The notes under the pieces: model-generated | Databases searched by the model: none | The model's input: the letters and a program-made list of their open reading frames with translations, nothing else | Told to the model about the DNA's origin: nothing | In this document: positions 23,347 through 30,940 of the stretch, one piece after another | How the letters are laid out: every line of letters begins with the position of its first letter | How positions within the stretch are numbered: position 1 is the stretch's first letter | Made by a program: the position numbers and the translations under genes | Assembly (NCBI GenBank): GCA_015075745.1 | Contig: JABTTW010000001.1 | Span: 2,852,001-2,916,000, forward strand | DNA length: 64,000 bases | Direction of reading: 5' to 3' | Source of the DNA: Planctomycetia bacterium | GTDB lineage: Bacteria > Planctomycetota > Phycisphaerae > UBA1845 > UTPLA1

Positions 23347-24918
23347 ATGTCCGATCCACTATTTCGCCGACGCGAGTTGCCGACGGCGGTTGAGAAGAAG
23401 CTGCCGCGCGCGGAGCGACGGCGGCTCGACGAGGTTTTGCGGGCCGGGGACGGCGCTTCTTATCGCGAGATTTACGCTCAGTTCAAGCTTGGCGATCGAG
23501 GGGTCAGCTACTCGTCGTTTTATCGCTATGGGGCGCGGCGACGGGCGGTGGCGCGGATTGCGGATCTGGCGGGGGAGGATGGGGCTGAGCTTGCGTGCGC
23601 CGACGGTGGGATGAGGACCGGCCGGACTGAAGTCCGGGGCTCGTCGGTGGAGACGCCTGAGGGCTTGTTGGATGGGCTCGATGTTGAAGCAATTGTCAGC
23701 AAGCGGACCGAGTTCGACGACATCCGCCTCGAGCACGTCGCCGCGCGGTACGTCTGCAAGTACATGATCGGCCTCATCCACAGCGGCAAGGCAAGTGCTC
23801 GCCAGATCGAGCGTCTGGCCAACGCCTACAGCAAAACCGCCAGCGTGCAGATCAACCGCGACCGCATCAATGCGAACATTGAGCACCAGCGCGAGCGCAT
23901 CGAGATCGCCCACAAGTCGCTGCAGATTCGCGCCGAGGCCGTGGCAGCGCGTGCGAAAGACGCCAAGCCCGACGGCGCAAAGAGCAAATCGAGCCCGCAC
24001 CCCGACGCGCCGACCGCCGACGCGCCGTGGGGGCGCAAAGCCGATGGCACTCCGACGACGCGCGAAGAATTCCTCACACGGCTCGATCAGGCCGTCGCCG
24101 ACATCTACGGCCTCGACCTCAAGTACGGCCCCAAGCCGATCATCAAACGCTTCCCCGGCGATCACCTGCCGCCCGATCAGCGCACCCCGGAGAACATCGC
24201 CGCCGGCCAGCGCGGATTGCTCCCGCACGAGCTCGAGGGCGAGCGCAAGGCGAAGGAGGACCGCGTGCGCCGCGCCGAGTTCGACGCCAAACGCGACGCC
24301 GAAGAAGCGGCGAGCAAAGCCAATGAGGCCGCGCGCTTCGCCGAAGAGGCCCAGCGCCGCCGCGAGGAATTCGAGCGGCAGGTCGCGCGCGGGGCCGCGG
24401 CGGCCGAAGCGAATAAACCGGCCGCATCGCGCGATTCGGAAACGCCCCTCGCATCACCCGGGGAGAATGAGCCGGTCACATCACCCGGCGCGGAAGATTC
24501 GCCCGCATCGCCCGGCGAGAATGAGTCGGTCACATCTACCAACTCCGCCAAGCACCATCCCGACCCGATTCTCGCGTGCCACAATGGCGGCACTCTTAAT
24601 CTGGCGGGGGAATGTGCGAAGGAGTCGAGTGCCGACGGTGGGATGAGAACCGCCCGGACTGAAGTCCGGGGCTCGTCGGCGGAGACGGTGGGCCGAGCCC
24701 ACCCTACGGGCAGCGAGGCCCCGAAGCCATCCGGCACCGAGGCCCAGCGCCAGGCCAAACTCCGCGCCGATCGCCGCGCCGAATGGGAAGAAAAGCATAA
24801 AAAGGAATTTCCGGCCCCTCAAAAGTGCGAGCGGCCCGACACCCTCGACGACCTGCTCAAACCCAAAGACCGCACCTGCGACCTGCCCAACTTCTGCGTC
24901 GACTGGAAGCACAAGTGA
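23347..24918 (+). CDS. Accessory protein, Mu gp27-like N-terminus, coiled coil, in-frame palindromic inserts
   Basis: A 523-residue protein. Residues of about 1-75 (LPRAERRRLDEVLRAGDGAS, then SSFYRYGARR) recall DUF3486/Mu gp27-like helix-turn-helix regions of phage small-terminase type; this is a weak match. Residues of about 110-210 are helical and charged. About 295-345 is an Arg/Glu/Ala coiled coil. About 355-400 has degenerate ASPGENEPVTSPG repeats. Two copies of ADGGMRTxRTEVRGSSxET, at about 84-103 and 429-448, are encoded by palindromic DNA repeats inserted in frame. The C-terminus has CERPDTLDDLLKPKDRTCDL. It has a strong aagggagg ribosome site. Function is unknown. Confidence 0.75.
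   Translation: MSDPLFRRRELPTAVEKKLPRAERRRLDEVLRAGDGASYREIYAQFKLGDRGVSYSSFYRYGARRRAVARIADLAGEDGAELACADGGMRTGRTEVRGSSVETPEGLLDGLDVEAIVSKRTEFDDIRLEHVAARYVCKYMIGLIHSGKASARQIERLANAYSKTASVQINRDRINANIEHQRERIEIAHKSLQIRAEAVAARAKDAKPDGAKSKSSPHPDAPTADAPWGRKADGTPTTREEFLTRLDQAVADIYGLDLKYGPKPIIKRFPGDHLPPDQRTPENIAAGQRGLLPHELEGERKAKEDRVRRAEFDAKRDAEEAASKANEAARFAEEAQRRREEFERQVARGAAAAEANKPAASRDSETPLASPGENEPVTSPGAEDSPASPGENESVTSTNSAKHHPDPILACHNGGTLNLAGECAKESSADGGMRTARTEVRGSSAETVGRAHPTGSEAPKPSGTEAQRQAKLRADRRAEWEEKHKKEFPAPQKCERPDTLDDLLKPKDRTCDLPNFCVDWKHK
23596..23656 (+). repeat. Intragenic palindromic element, copy 1
   Basis: The segment contains cgacggtgggatgaggacc, the perfect palindrome CCGGACTgAAGTCCGG, and ggctcgtcggtggagacg. 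It lies inside the 23347 gene, in the same frame as the second copy. Confidence 0.8.
24630..24703 (+). repeat. Intragenic palindromic element, copy 2, plus adjacent second palindrome
   Basis: 24630-24686 matches the first copy with about five changes over 57 bases, again around CGGACTgAAGTCCG. Directly after it is another hairpin, GGTGGGCcgaGCCCACC (24687-24703). Both stay in the reading frame. Confidence 0.8.
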
Positions 24919-25084
24919 GGATTCAGCGGTTTACCGGATGAGTGGACGACGCTCCACGGGCGATGCGTTGCGGCCCGCTTCCTGACGGGAGCGGCTCTGA
25001 TCGATCGCGGGCGCGCGTCCTCGCCCGAGGCCCCGTCGTAATCCACCTTCTCGTGGGGCTCTTGCGACAGATCGCCGTCAAGCC

Positions 25085-26713
25085 TCATCGGCGACGGGCT
25101 CTGCTGATGAGGCCGATCGCCAGTGCGAGACCCACCGCCGGAAGGACGCCCGGGGCGCAGGCGCCGCAGGCGGCGTTCGGGAGCAGTGGGGGCGCGATGA
25201 CGGCGGCGCAGGCGTCGATGACGCCGTCGCCGTCGGAGTCGGTCTCGCATTCGTCGGGGATGCCATTGGTGTTGCAGTCGGCGCTGGCGGCGTCGGCGAT
25301 GTCCTGGCCGTCGCCGATGCCGTTGGCGTTGCAGTCGGGAAAGGCGAAGCGCGTCGTGAGCATATCAAAGTCGGTGCCGATGGCGCCGCCCACGTTTTCG
25401 TTTGATTCCCAGGCGATGACCCAGTTTCCCCGACCGTCGGCAGCCGTCCATGCGAAATAGTCGTCTCCGGTATCGGTATTGGCGTTGGCGTTGAGCGGGA
25501 CGGGATTGGTCCAGGTCGCCCCGTTGTCGGCGCTGTGGGCAATGAAGATGTCGTACTCGGCGCCGACCGTTCCGCCCGCGGCGTTGTCGCCATCCCAAAC
25601 GGCGATCCAGCTCCCCATTTTGTCCGTGGACAGGTGGGGGATCTCGTCAGCGCCGAGATCGCCGGCGGCGTTGTTGTTGAGCGGCATCGGATCGGTCCAG
25701 GTGGCGCCGTTGTCCGTGCTTCGCGTGAACTGAATGTCGCCTTCGGTACCGGTGACGCCGCCGAGGTTCTCGCTAGAGGTCCAGGCAACCAGCCAGACGC
25801 CCTGGCCATCGGCCGCGATGGTGAGATCACCGCCTCCGTCTGTGTCGGTTGCGGCGTTGGTGTTGAGGACCGCGGGCGGCGTCCACGAAGCGCCGTTGTC
25901 GGTGCTGCGGGCAAAGAAGAAGTCATTGTCGGCGCCGATGACGCCGCCCAGATTCTCATTGGATCGCCAGACAACCAGCCAGTTTCCCTGGCCGTCGTTG
26001 CCAATCACAGGATCTTCGTCACTCCCGGTGTCGGTCGTCGCGTTGGTGTTGAGGGGTACCGGAGGTGTCCACGTTACGCCGGCGTTATTGCTTGTGGCGA
26101 CGAATATGTCGGTATCGGAGCCCGGTCCGGTCATGTTGATTTGCGACCGCCAGACGGCGACCCAGTGTCCCTGGGAATCGGTGGAAATCTGGGGACTGGA
26201 GTCAGATACGGCGTCGATTGCCGCATTTGTGTTGAGCGGAGCGGGCAATGACCACGTCGCGCCATTGTTTGTGCTGCGAGCGTAGAGAATGTCGGCGTCG
26301 GTACCGATGGCGCCTCCGAGATTGGTGGTTGATCTCCAGACGACGATCCAGGTGCCGAGCGAATCCGTGAAAATCGCCGCCTGTGTGTCTTCACCGAGGG
26401 AATCGCTTGCGGCATTGATGTTGAGGGGCTCGGGTGTGGTCCACGATGCGCCGTTGTTCTCACTTCGGGCGAAGAGGATGTCGGAGTCCATGCCGATGGT
26501 TCCGCCGAGGGTGTCGTTGGACTCCCAGATGGCGACCCAGTGGCCCTGTCCGTCGGTGGCGATGTGAGGAATGTGGTCGCTGCCTGAGTCGCCGACGGCG
26601 TTTGAGTTGAGGGCGATGGGGTCGGGAAAGATCGTCGGAAAGTCGGCCATCGACCGGGTGGAGAAGATCGACAGGACGGCCAGTAACGGTAGGAAGAGTC
26701 GATTAGAGGACAT
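25085..26713 (-). CDS. Secreted Asp-box beta-propeller protein with Cys-TM-Arg C-terminal anchor
   Basis: A 542-residue exported protein. A signal peptide (about 1-23) is followed by seven repeats of about 65 residues. Each repeat carries an Asp-box-like SxDNGATW and PLNxNAATD, giving a likely seven-bladed sialidase-type propeller. No sialidase catalytic Arg triad or FRIP motif is evident. Then comes an Asn/Asp-rich segment (DCNANGIGDGQDIAD; DCNTNGIPDECETDSDGDG) that should bind Ca2+, typical of Phycisphaerae secreted proteins. The tail is ACGACAPG, a hydrophobic helix and RARRR, resembling MYXO-CTERM/PEP-CTERM-like sorting signals. Function is probably surface binding or adhesion (inference). 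Confidence 0.8.
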   Translation of the reverse strand: MSSNRLFLPLLAVLSIFSTRSMADFPTIFPDPIALNSNAVGDSGSDHIPHIATDGQGHWVAIWESNDTLGGTIGMDSDILFARSENNGASWTTPEPLNINAASDSLGEDTQAAIFTDSLGTWIVVWRSTTNLGGAIGTDADILYARSTNNGATWSLPAPLNTNAAIDAVSDSSPQISTDSQGHWVAVWRSQINMTGPGSDTDIFVATSNNAGVTWTPPVPLNTNATTDTGSDEDPVIGNDGQGNWLVVWRSNENLGGVIGADNDFFFARSTDNGASWTPPAVLNTNAATDTDGGGDLTIAADGQGVWLVAWTSSENLGGVTGTEGDIQFTRSTDNGATWTDPMPLNNNAAGDLGADEIPHLSTDKMGSWIAVWDGDNAAGGTVGAEYDIFIAHSADNGATWTNPVPLNANANTDTGDDYFAWTAADGRGNWVIAWESNENVGGAIGTDFDMLTTRFAFPDCNANGIGDGQDIADAASADCNTNGIPDECETDSDGDGVIDACAAVIAPPLLPNAACGACAPGVLPAVGLALAIGLISRARRR

Positions 26714-27071
26714 GGGCGGAAACCTCCATTTATCTCACATCACGTGGGATCGACGGCGCCAACCAACCGTTTGCGCGGCGCTTACGCGATTCGTTTCCGA
26801 GGGAAATATGCGTCGGTGCGTTGAGCCGAACATCAGGAAAAAGCTGACCTATTCAGAGGCCGCCGGATTTCGGGAATTCGTTGGGGAGCAGGAAAAAGAC
26901 TAACCCGCAGGGAAGGGAATTGGGTGTCATTGACGGTGCGTTTTCACGGCCTTGCGGGCTGGTGACGCCACGGGATGCGTGTTGTGAAGCGGTCGATTGA
27001 CGCCCGATGCAGGGGGCTTTCGCATGTTCGATGGTGCGGTGATGTGGAACAGCGAAAAAGGAGCGACTTCG
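26714..27071. other. Intergenic region between divergent secreted-protein genes
   Basis: This 358-base stretch separates the propeller gene (-) from the collagen-like lipoprotein gene (+). It should hold both promoters, but I see no convincing -35/-10 pair, repeat or RNA. Confidence 0.5.
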
Positions 27072-28208
27072 ATGTCGAATGGCAGACGGATTCATTTGGT
27101 TCGACCGGCTTCGATGATGCTGGCAAGCGGACTTGCGATCGGGCTTTATGTCGCGTGCGGGACGCAGACGCCGGGCGGAAATCTGCAGGGGCCTCCCGGG
27201 GCCCTGGGGTTGCCCGGGCCGGTGGGTCCGATGGGAGAAGCTGGTCCGGCGGGGCCGGCGGGCGTGGATGGCGCGTCGCTGGTATATGGGAATGGTTCGG
27301 CGGGGGCGCGGACGATCGCAGTCGATGAGGACTGGCAGGACACGCCGCCGACGAATCTGATGTTTACCGATTTTACGGTGAATGCGGGGGTGACGCTGGA
27401 CGTTCCGAGTGGGACGGTCATCCGATGCAGCGGTACATTCACCAATGATGGAACAATCCTGGTTCGCTTTTCGGGTGCAAGTGGCGGCAATCCTGCAGGA
27501 AATCCGTCCGGGATGATTCAACCAGAAATCGCATTGCCTCATCCGGGCGTCGCGCGCGGAGGGGCCGGTATTCCTGAGTTCGGAGATGACACGCAGTTTC
27601 GATTGGGGGGCAGCGGCGGCTCGGGTCTTTTGAGTATGCAGGGAAGATTTCTACTGCACCCGGGGACATTTGGCGGGGGCGGTGGGTTTGGGACATTCGC
27701 ATTTGGCGGCGGCGGCGGTGGAGAGGCATTCAGCGTGCTTGCCCGAACAGCGATCGTGAACGGCGATACCGGGACGATTCAAGCGGACGGGTCCGCCGGA
27801 CTTCAAGGGAGCGGCGGCGGCGGCGGAGGCATCATCATTCTTGCCTCGATGGGGAGCGTGACCAACAACGGAACTTTGTCGGTCAAGGGTGGAGACGGCG
27901 GACCGAGCAACAACACGACGGGCCCGGGGGGCGGCGGAGGTGGAGGGATTATTAACTTTCTAGCGCCGGTGATTAGTCACGGACCTGGTGCGATGGAATT
28001 GGTGAACGGCGGCGCGGCGGGCGCGGCGGTGTTTCAGTCTGTGACTGCGACGTTTCGATGGGGCGGCGGTGGCGGCGGCGCGTGCCGTGGGAATGGCGGG
28101 AGCGGTGGGCATTTGGACGCGGGGACGCCGGTGACGCCGGAAGACGCGGAGGCTGGAGAGGCGGGGGAGGTTTATGAGTGCGTTTACGACCCCACTCCAC
28201 TCTTATGA
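27072..28208 (+). CDS. Collagen-like, glycine-rich lipoprotein
   Basis: A 378-residue protein with a signal peptide and a lipobox ending LYVAC at about residue 28. Directly after it are ten Gly-X-Y triplets (GPPGALGLPGPVGPMGEAGP and onward), a short collagen-like stalk. The rest is a beta-rich, very glycine-rich domain (GGGGGFGTFAFGGGGGG, GSGGGGGGIIILAS) like right-handed-helix or adhesin regions. It is probably a surface-displayed structural protein (inference). The ATG at 27072 has AAGGAG 8 bases upstream and yields the lipobox; earlier in-frame starts do not. Confidence 0.78.
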   Translation: MSNGRRIHLVRPASMMLASGLAIGLYVACGTQTPGGNLQGPPGALGLPGPVGPMGEAGPAGPAGVDGASLVYGNGSAGARTIAVDEDWQDTPPTNLMFTDFTVNAGVTLDVPSGTVIRCSGTFTNDGTILVRFSGASGGNPAGNPSGMIQPEIALPHPGVARGGAGIPEFGDDTQFRLGGSGGSGLLSMQGRFLLHPGTFGGGGGFGTFAFGGGGGGEAFSVLARTAIVNGDTGTIQADGSAGLQGSGGGGGGIIILASMGSVTNNGTLSVKGGDGGPSNNTTGPGGGGGGGIINFLAPVISHGPGAMELVNGGAAGAAVFQSVTATFRWGGGGGGACRGNGGSGGHLDAGTPVTPEDAEAGEAGEVYECVYDPTPLL

Positions 28209-28330
28209 GTGTGTGTGATCTCTCACGAGCGCTACGTCCTGTTTTTTTTCAGCCTTTAGCCAAATGTTGTTGGGCTGGTGTAGTGCCTCGACATATTGGT
28301 CGCTTTTTGTGGGAAGATCGGCGTTGTAAC

Positions 28331-28356
28331 GCACGGGCCAGAGGCCCATGCTACCC
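28331..28356 (-). repeat. Palindromic repeat, minus orientation
   Basis: gcacgggccagaggcccatg followed by ctaccc is the reverse complement of the gggtagcatgggcc...cccgtgc family. The copies to the left of 22.6 kb are all in the opposite orientation. Confidence 0.8.
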
Positions 28357-28391
28357 ATTGTCGGAATCAACTCTCATTCAGCGGCACTCAT

Positions 28392-29918
28392 CTAGAGCCT
28401 TTCGCGGAGGTATTCGACGACTCGGGACTTGTCGATGCGCTCCTGCGAGCCGGTGTCGCGGTCGCGGACTGTTACGGTGCCGTCTTCTTTGGTTTGGCCG
28501 TCGATGGTGAAGCAGTAGGGGGTGCCGGCTTCGTCCATTCGGGCGTAGCGTTTGCCGATGGACTGCTTGGGGTCGTAGGTGACGGGGCCGAGTTTTTTGA
28601 GGTCGCGGAAGATGGGGTCGGCGATTTCGGGGAGGCCGTCCTTGTTGACGAGGGGGAAGACGGCGGCCTTGATGGGGGCGAGGCGGGGGTGGAACTTCAT
28701 GAGCTCGGGCGAGGGGCGCGATTCGTCGACGGTGTAGGCCTCGCAGATGAAGGCGAGGGTGCTGCGGTCGGCGCCGGCGGAGGGCTCGATGACGGTGGGG
28801 AGGAAGCGCTCCTTCTTTTCGTCGTCGAAGTAGGACAAGTCCTTGCCGCTGGCCGTCTGGTGGGCGGTGAGGTCGAAGCAACCGCGGTGGGCGACGCCTT
28901 CCAATTCCTGGGGCTCGTCGGCGAAGGGGAAGAAATACTCGATGTCGGTGCAGGCCTTGGAGTAGTGTGCCAGCTCTTTGGCATCCTGATTGCGGGGCTT
29001 GAGGTTTTCGCCGGCGAGGCCGAGTGACTTGTACCAGTTGATGCGGACGTCGCGCCACCACTCCCACCACTTCATGGCGTCGGCGTCGTGGCAGAAGAAC
29101 TCGATCTCCATCTGCTCGAACTCGCGGGAGCGGAAGGTGTAGTTGCGGGGGTTGATCTCGTTGCGGAAGGCCTTGCCGACCTGGGCGATGCCGAAGGGGA
29201 CTTTGACGCGCGTGGAGTCGCAGACGTTTTTGAAGTTGGCGAAGATGCCCTGTGCGGTTTCGGGGCGGAGCCAGACTTTGTTGGCTTCGTCCTGGATGGC
29301 GCCGGCGAAGGTTTCGAACATGAGGTTGAACTGGCGGGGTTCGGTGAGTGTTCCCGCCTTTTCTGTATCAGGTCCGACGACATCGCGAAGTTCATTGATA
29401 TCGTAACCTGAGATCGGATTTACCATCCAAGCTTCTTGGCTAATGATCTTTTCAGACATTCCCAGCGATTTTGCTAGGTGTTTAAGTAGTTTCCTCCGAG
29501 CGTGTGATTCGCCTTCCTCGTCGCCCACTTGAAATGCAAACGAAATCTTTCCTCCTTGCTTCCTCGCATCAAGGACAGCAACTTGGTCTGCACGATATCT
29601 TTTCTTTGATTCTGTGCAATCGATCATCGGATCGGCGAAGCCGGTGGCGTGGCCGGAGGCGACCCAGACTTTGGGGTTCATGATGATGGAGCAGTCGACG
29701 CCGACCATGGAGACTTCGCGTCCGTCGGGGCCGATGGGGGGGTTGCGGACCATGTCCTGCCACCAGGCTTCCTTGATGTTTCGCTTGAGCTCGACGCCGA
29801 GGGGGCCGTAGTCCCAGAAGCCGTTGATGCCGCCGTAGATTTCGGATGATTGGAAGATGAAGCCGCGCCTCTTGCAGAGGGCGACGATTTTTTCCATTCT
29901 TGGTGCGTCTTTGGGCAT
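28392..29918 (-). CDS. glyS: Glycyl-tRNA synthetase (single-chain type)
   Basis: A 508-residue class II synthetase of the alpha2 (GlyQS) type that charges tRNA-Gly. It starts with MEKIVALCKRRGFIFQSSEIYGG and FWDYGPLGVELKRNI. Motif 2 includes RPETAQGIFANF and GIAQVGKAFRNEI, followed by FRSREFEQMEIEFF. The C-terminal anticodon domain contains FHPRLAPIKAAVFPL. All key parts are present. The stretch at about 29355-29600 is clearly lower in GC than the rest of the gene, suggesting a recombined patch. The ATG at 29918 matches the family; a TTG at 29942 is also open. Confidence 0.95.
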   Translation of the reverse strand: MPKDAPRMEKIVALCKRRGFIFQSSEIYGGINGFWDYGPLGVELKRNIKEAWWQDMVRNPPIGPDGREVSMVGVDCSIIMNPKVWVASGHATGFADPMIDCTESKKRYRADQVAVLDARKQGGKISFAFQVGDEEGESHARRKLLKHLAKSLGMSEKIISQEAWMVNPISGYDINELRDVVGPDTEKAGTLTEPRQFNLMFETFAGAIQDEANKVWLRPETAQGIFANFKNVCDSTRVKVPFGIAQVGKAFRNEINPRNYTFRSREFEQMEIEFFCHDADAMKWWEWWRDVRINWYKSLGLAGENLKPRNQDAKELAHYSKACTDIEYFFPFADEPQELEGVAHRGCFDLTAHQTASGKDLSYFDDEKKERFLPTVIEPSAGADRSTLAFICEAYTVDESRPSPELMKFHPRLAPIKAAVFPLVNKDGLPEIADPIFRDLKKLGPVTYDPKQSIGKRYARMDEAGTPYCFTIDGQTKEDGTVTVRDRDTGSQERIDKSRVVEYLRERL

Positions 29919-29950
29919 TAAGCCGTTCACTTTCTGATGCAAGTTGTAGA

Positions 29951-30439
29951 TCAGTTCTGCGTTGATGTAACGATGCCGTTGTCAGAGTATGCGTACGAAT
30001 GCTGATAATTTGAGATCCTATAGACCCATTGTCTATGCATCCCACGTCGCGTTCGCGTTTCGTGTATCGTAGTAGGCTGACCCCATGCTGCTGGAATCAT
30101 CAATTCAGGGCCGCCAATCCTTACTTTTCGCTCGTCAATCAAATCAAGATCCTCGGCGGTAAATAGATTTCGTCGCACAATCTCAGCTTTCATTTTCTTA
30201 GTTCGACCATACAACGGAGTGCCATACGCCTTACAAAGATCATAATCTTTAACATCCTTGATTTTTTCTTCGTCCAATGAGGCAATATGAAGGACATTGC
30301 CTTCGCATCCGCAGGCAAACAGCGTTGCAACCAGCATTGTGATGAATCGGACGCACAAAAGTACACTCGTCGTCGAAAGCAGATTGTCCGAATGTCCAAC
30401 GACTTCAAACTTCGCCTGTGATTGATGGCACATGAGCAT
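29951..30439 (-). CDS. Low-GC lipoprotein-like protein with BamE-type C-terminal motif
   Basis: A 162-residue frame. A hydrophobic segment ending in LFACGC at about residue 45 looks like a lipobox, so the true start may be an internal ATG (30337) or the first ATG (30439). The C-terminal part WGQPTTIHETRTRRGMHRQW followed by VY and NGIVTSTQN fits small lipoproteins of the SmpA/OmlA-like fold ('WGkP.kin.t...QWVY...nG.vtsiQ'). Base composition is AT-rich against its neighbours and continues the low-GC character of part of glyS. Likely acquired DNA. Function is unknown. Confidence 0.6.
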   Translation of the reverse strand: MLMCHQSQAKFEVVGHSDNLLSTTSVLLCVRFITMLVATLFACGCEGNVLHIASLDEEKIKDVKDYDLCKAYGTPLYGRTKKMKAEIVRRNLFTAEDLDLIDERKVRIGGPELMIPAAWGQPTTIHETRTRRGMHRQWVYRISNYQHSYAYSDNGIVTSTQN

Positions 30440-30490
30440 AATTTCTCTTGCCCCGAGTCAATTATCTATTCCTCTACAGTTCGGGAGCCC

Positions 30491-30703
30491 CTAGGCTGAG
30501 GCGGCGAGCCTTCTGGTGCGTTCGTCGAGCGCGTTAATGGCGTCTTGAATCAGATCGACTTCTGACGGCTCGAAGTAGGCCTCGCCGCACTGACCGCAAA
30601 CCCAAGCCGGGACGTGATCGAGGATAAGATGGTAATCCTCTCGATCCACCTGGAAGGGCGCATGGCCTCGGACCATTTTCCCGCGACAATGCAAGCAAGT
30701 CAT
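30491..30703 (-). CDS. YgiT-type zinc finger protein (solo antitoxin-like)
   Basis: A 70-residue protein with CLHCRGKM near the N-terminus and CGQCGEAYFEPSEV near residue 36, the two CxxC pairs of YgiT/MqsA-type zinc fingers. These usually act as antitoxins or accompany DUF4258/MqsR toxins. No recognisable toxin gene lies upstream. The adjoining open frame (30700-30942) carries a palindromic repeat and no toxin motif, so this may be an orphan. GGAGG five bases before the ATG at 30703 sets the start. Confidence 0.82.
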   Translation of the reverse strand: MTCLHCRGKMVRGHAPFQVDREDYHLILDHVPAWVCGQCGEAYFEPSEVDLIQDAINALDERTRRLAASA

Positions 30704-30818
30704 GGATGCCTCCTGGATTTGTGATCGGCGTCCCATTCGGAGTCGCCCGGTAATTCGCCATGATAGGGCAGAACGGAATATCGCAAAACCGGGGGCGATT
30801 TGGATTTGGGGTGAATAC

Positions 30819-30844
30819 GCACGAGCCGGAGGCTCATGCTACCC
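30819..30844 (-). repeat. Palindromic repeat, minus orientation (second copy right of 22.6 kb)
   Basis: gcacgagccggaggctcatg followed by ctaccc. The arms changed together (gagcc/ggctc), keeping the hairpin. Confidence 0.8.
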
Positions 30845-30869
30845 GGGGGGTGCGAATCTGATCGGCTTA

Positions 30870-30900
30870 TTGTCGCAGGACGGCGGTGGGCGCATATAAT
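30870..30900 (+). promoter_or_regulatory. Promoter for the TPR lipoprotein gene
   Basis: A perfect TATAAT at 30895-30900 with TTGTCG at 30870-30875; the spacer is 19 bases, longer than ideal. The expected start is near 30907, giving a leader of about 34 bases. Confidence 0.5.
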
Positions 30901-30940
30901 TGCGGGCATCTGGACCAGCGCATTTAGGAAGGAGTCAGCC

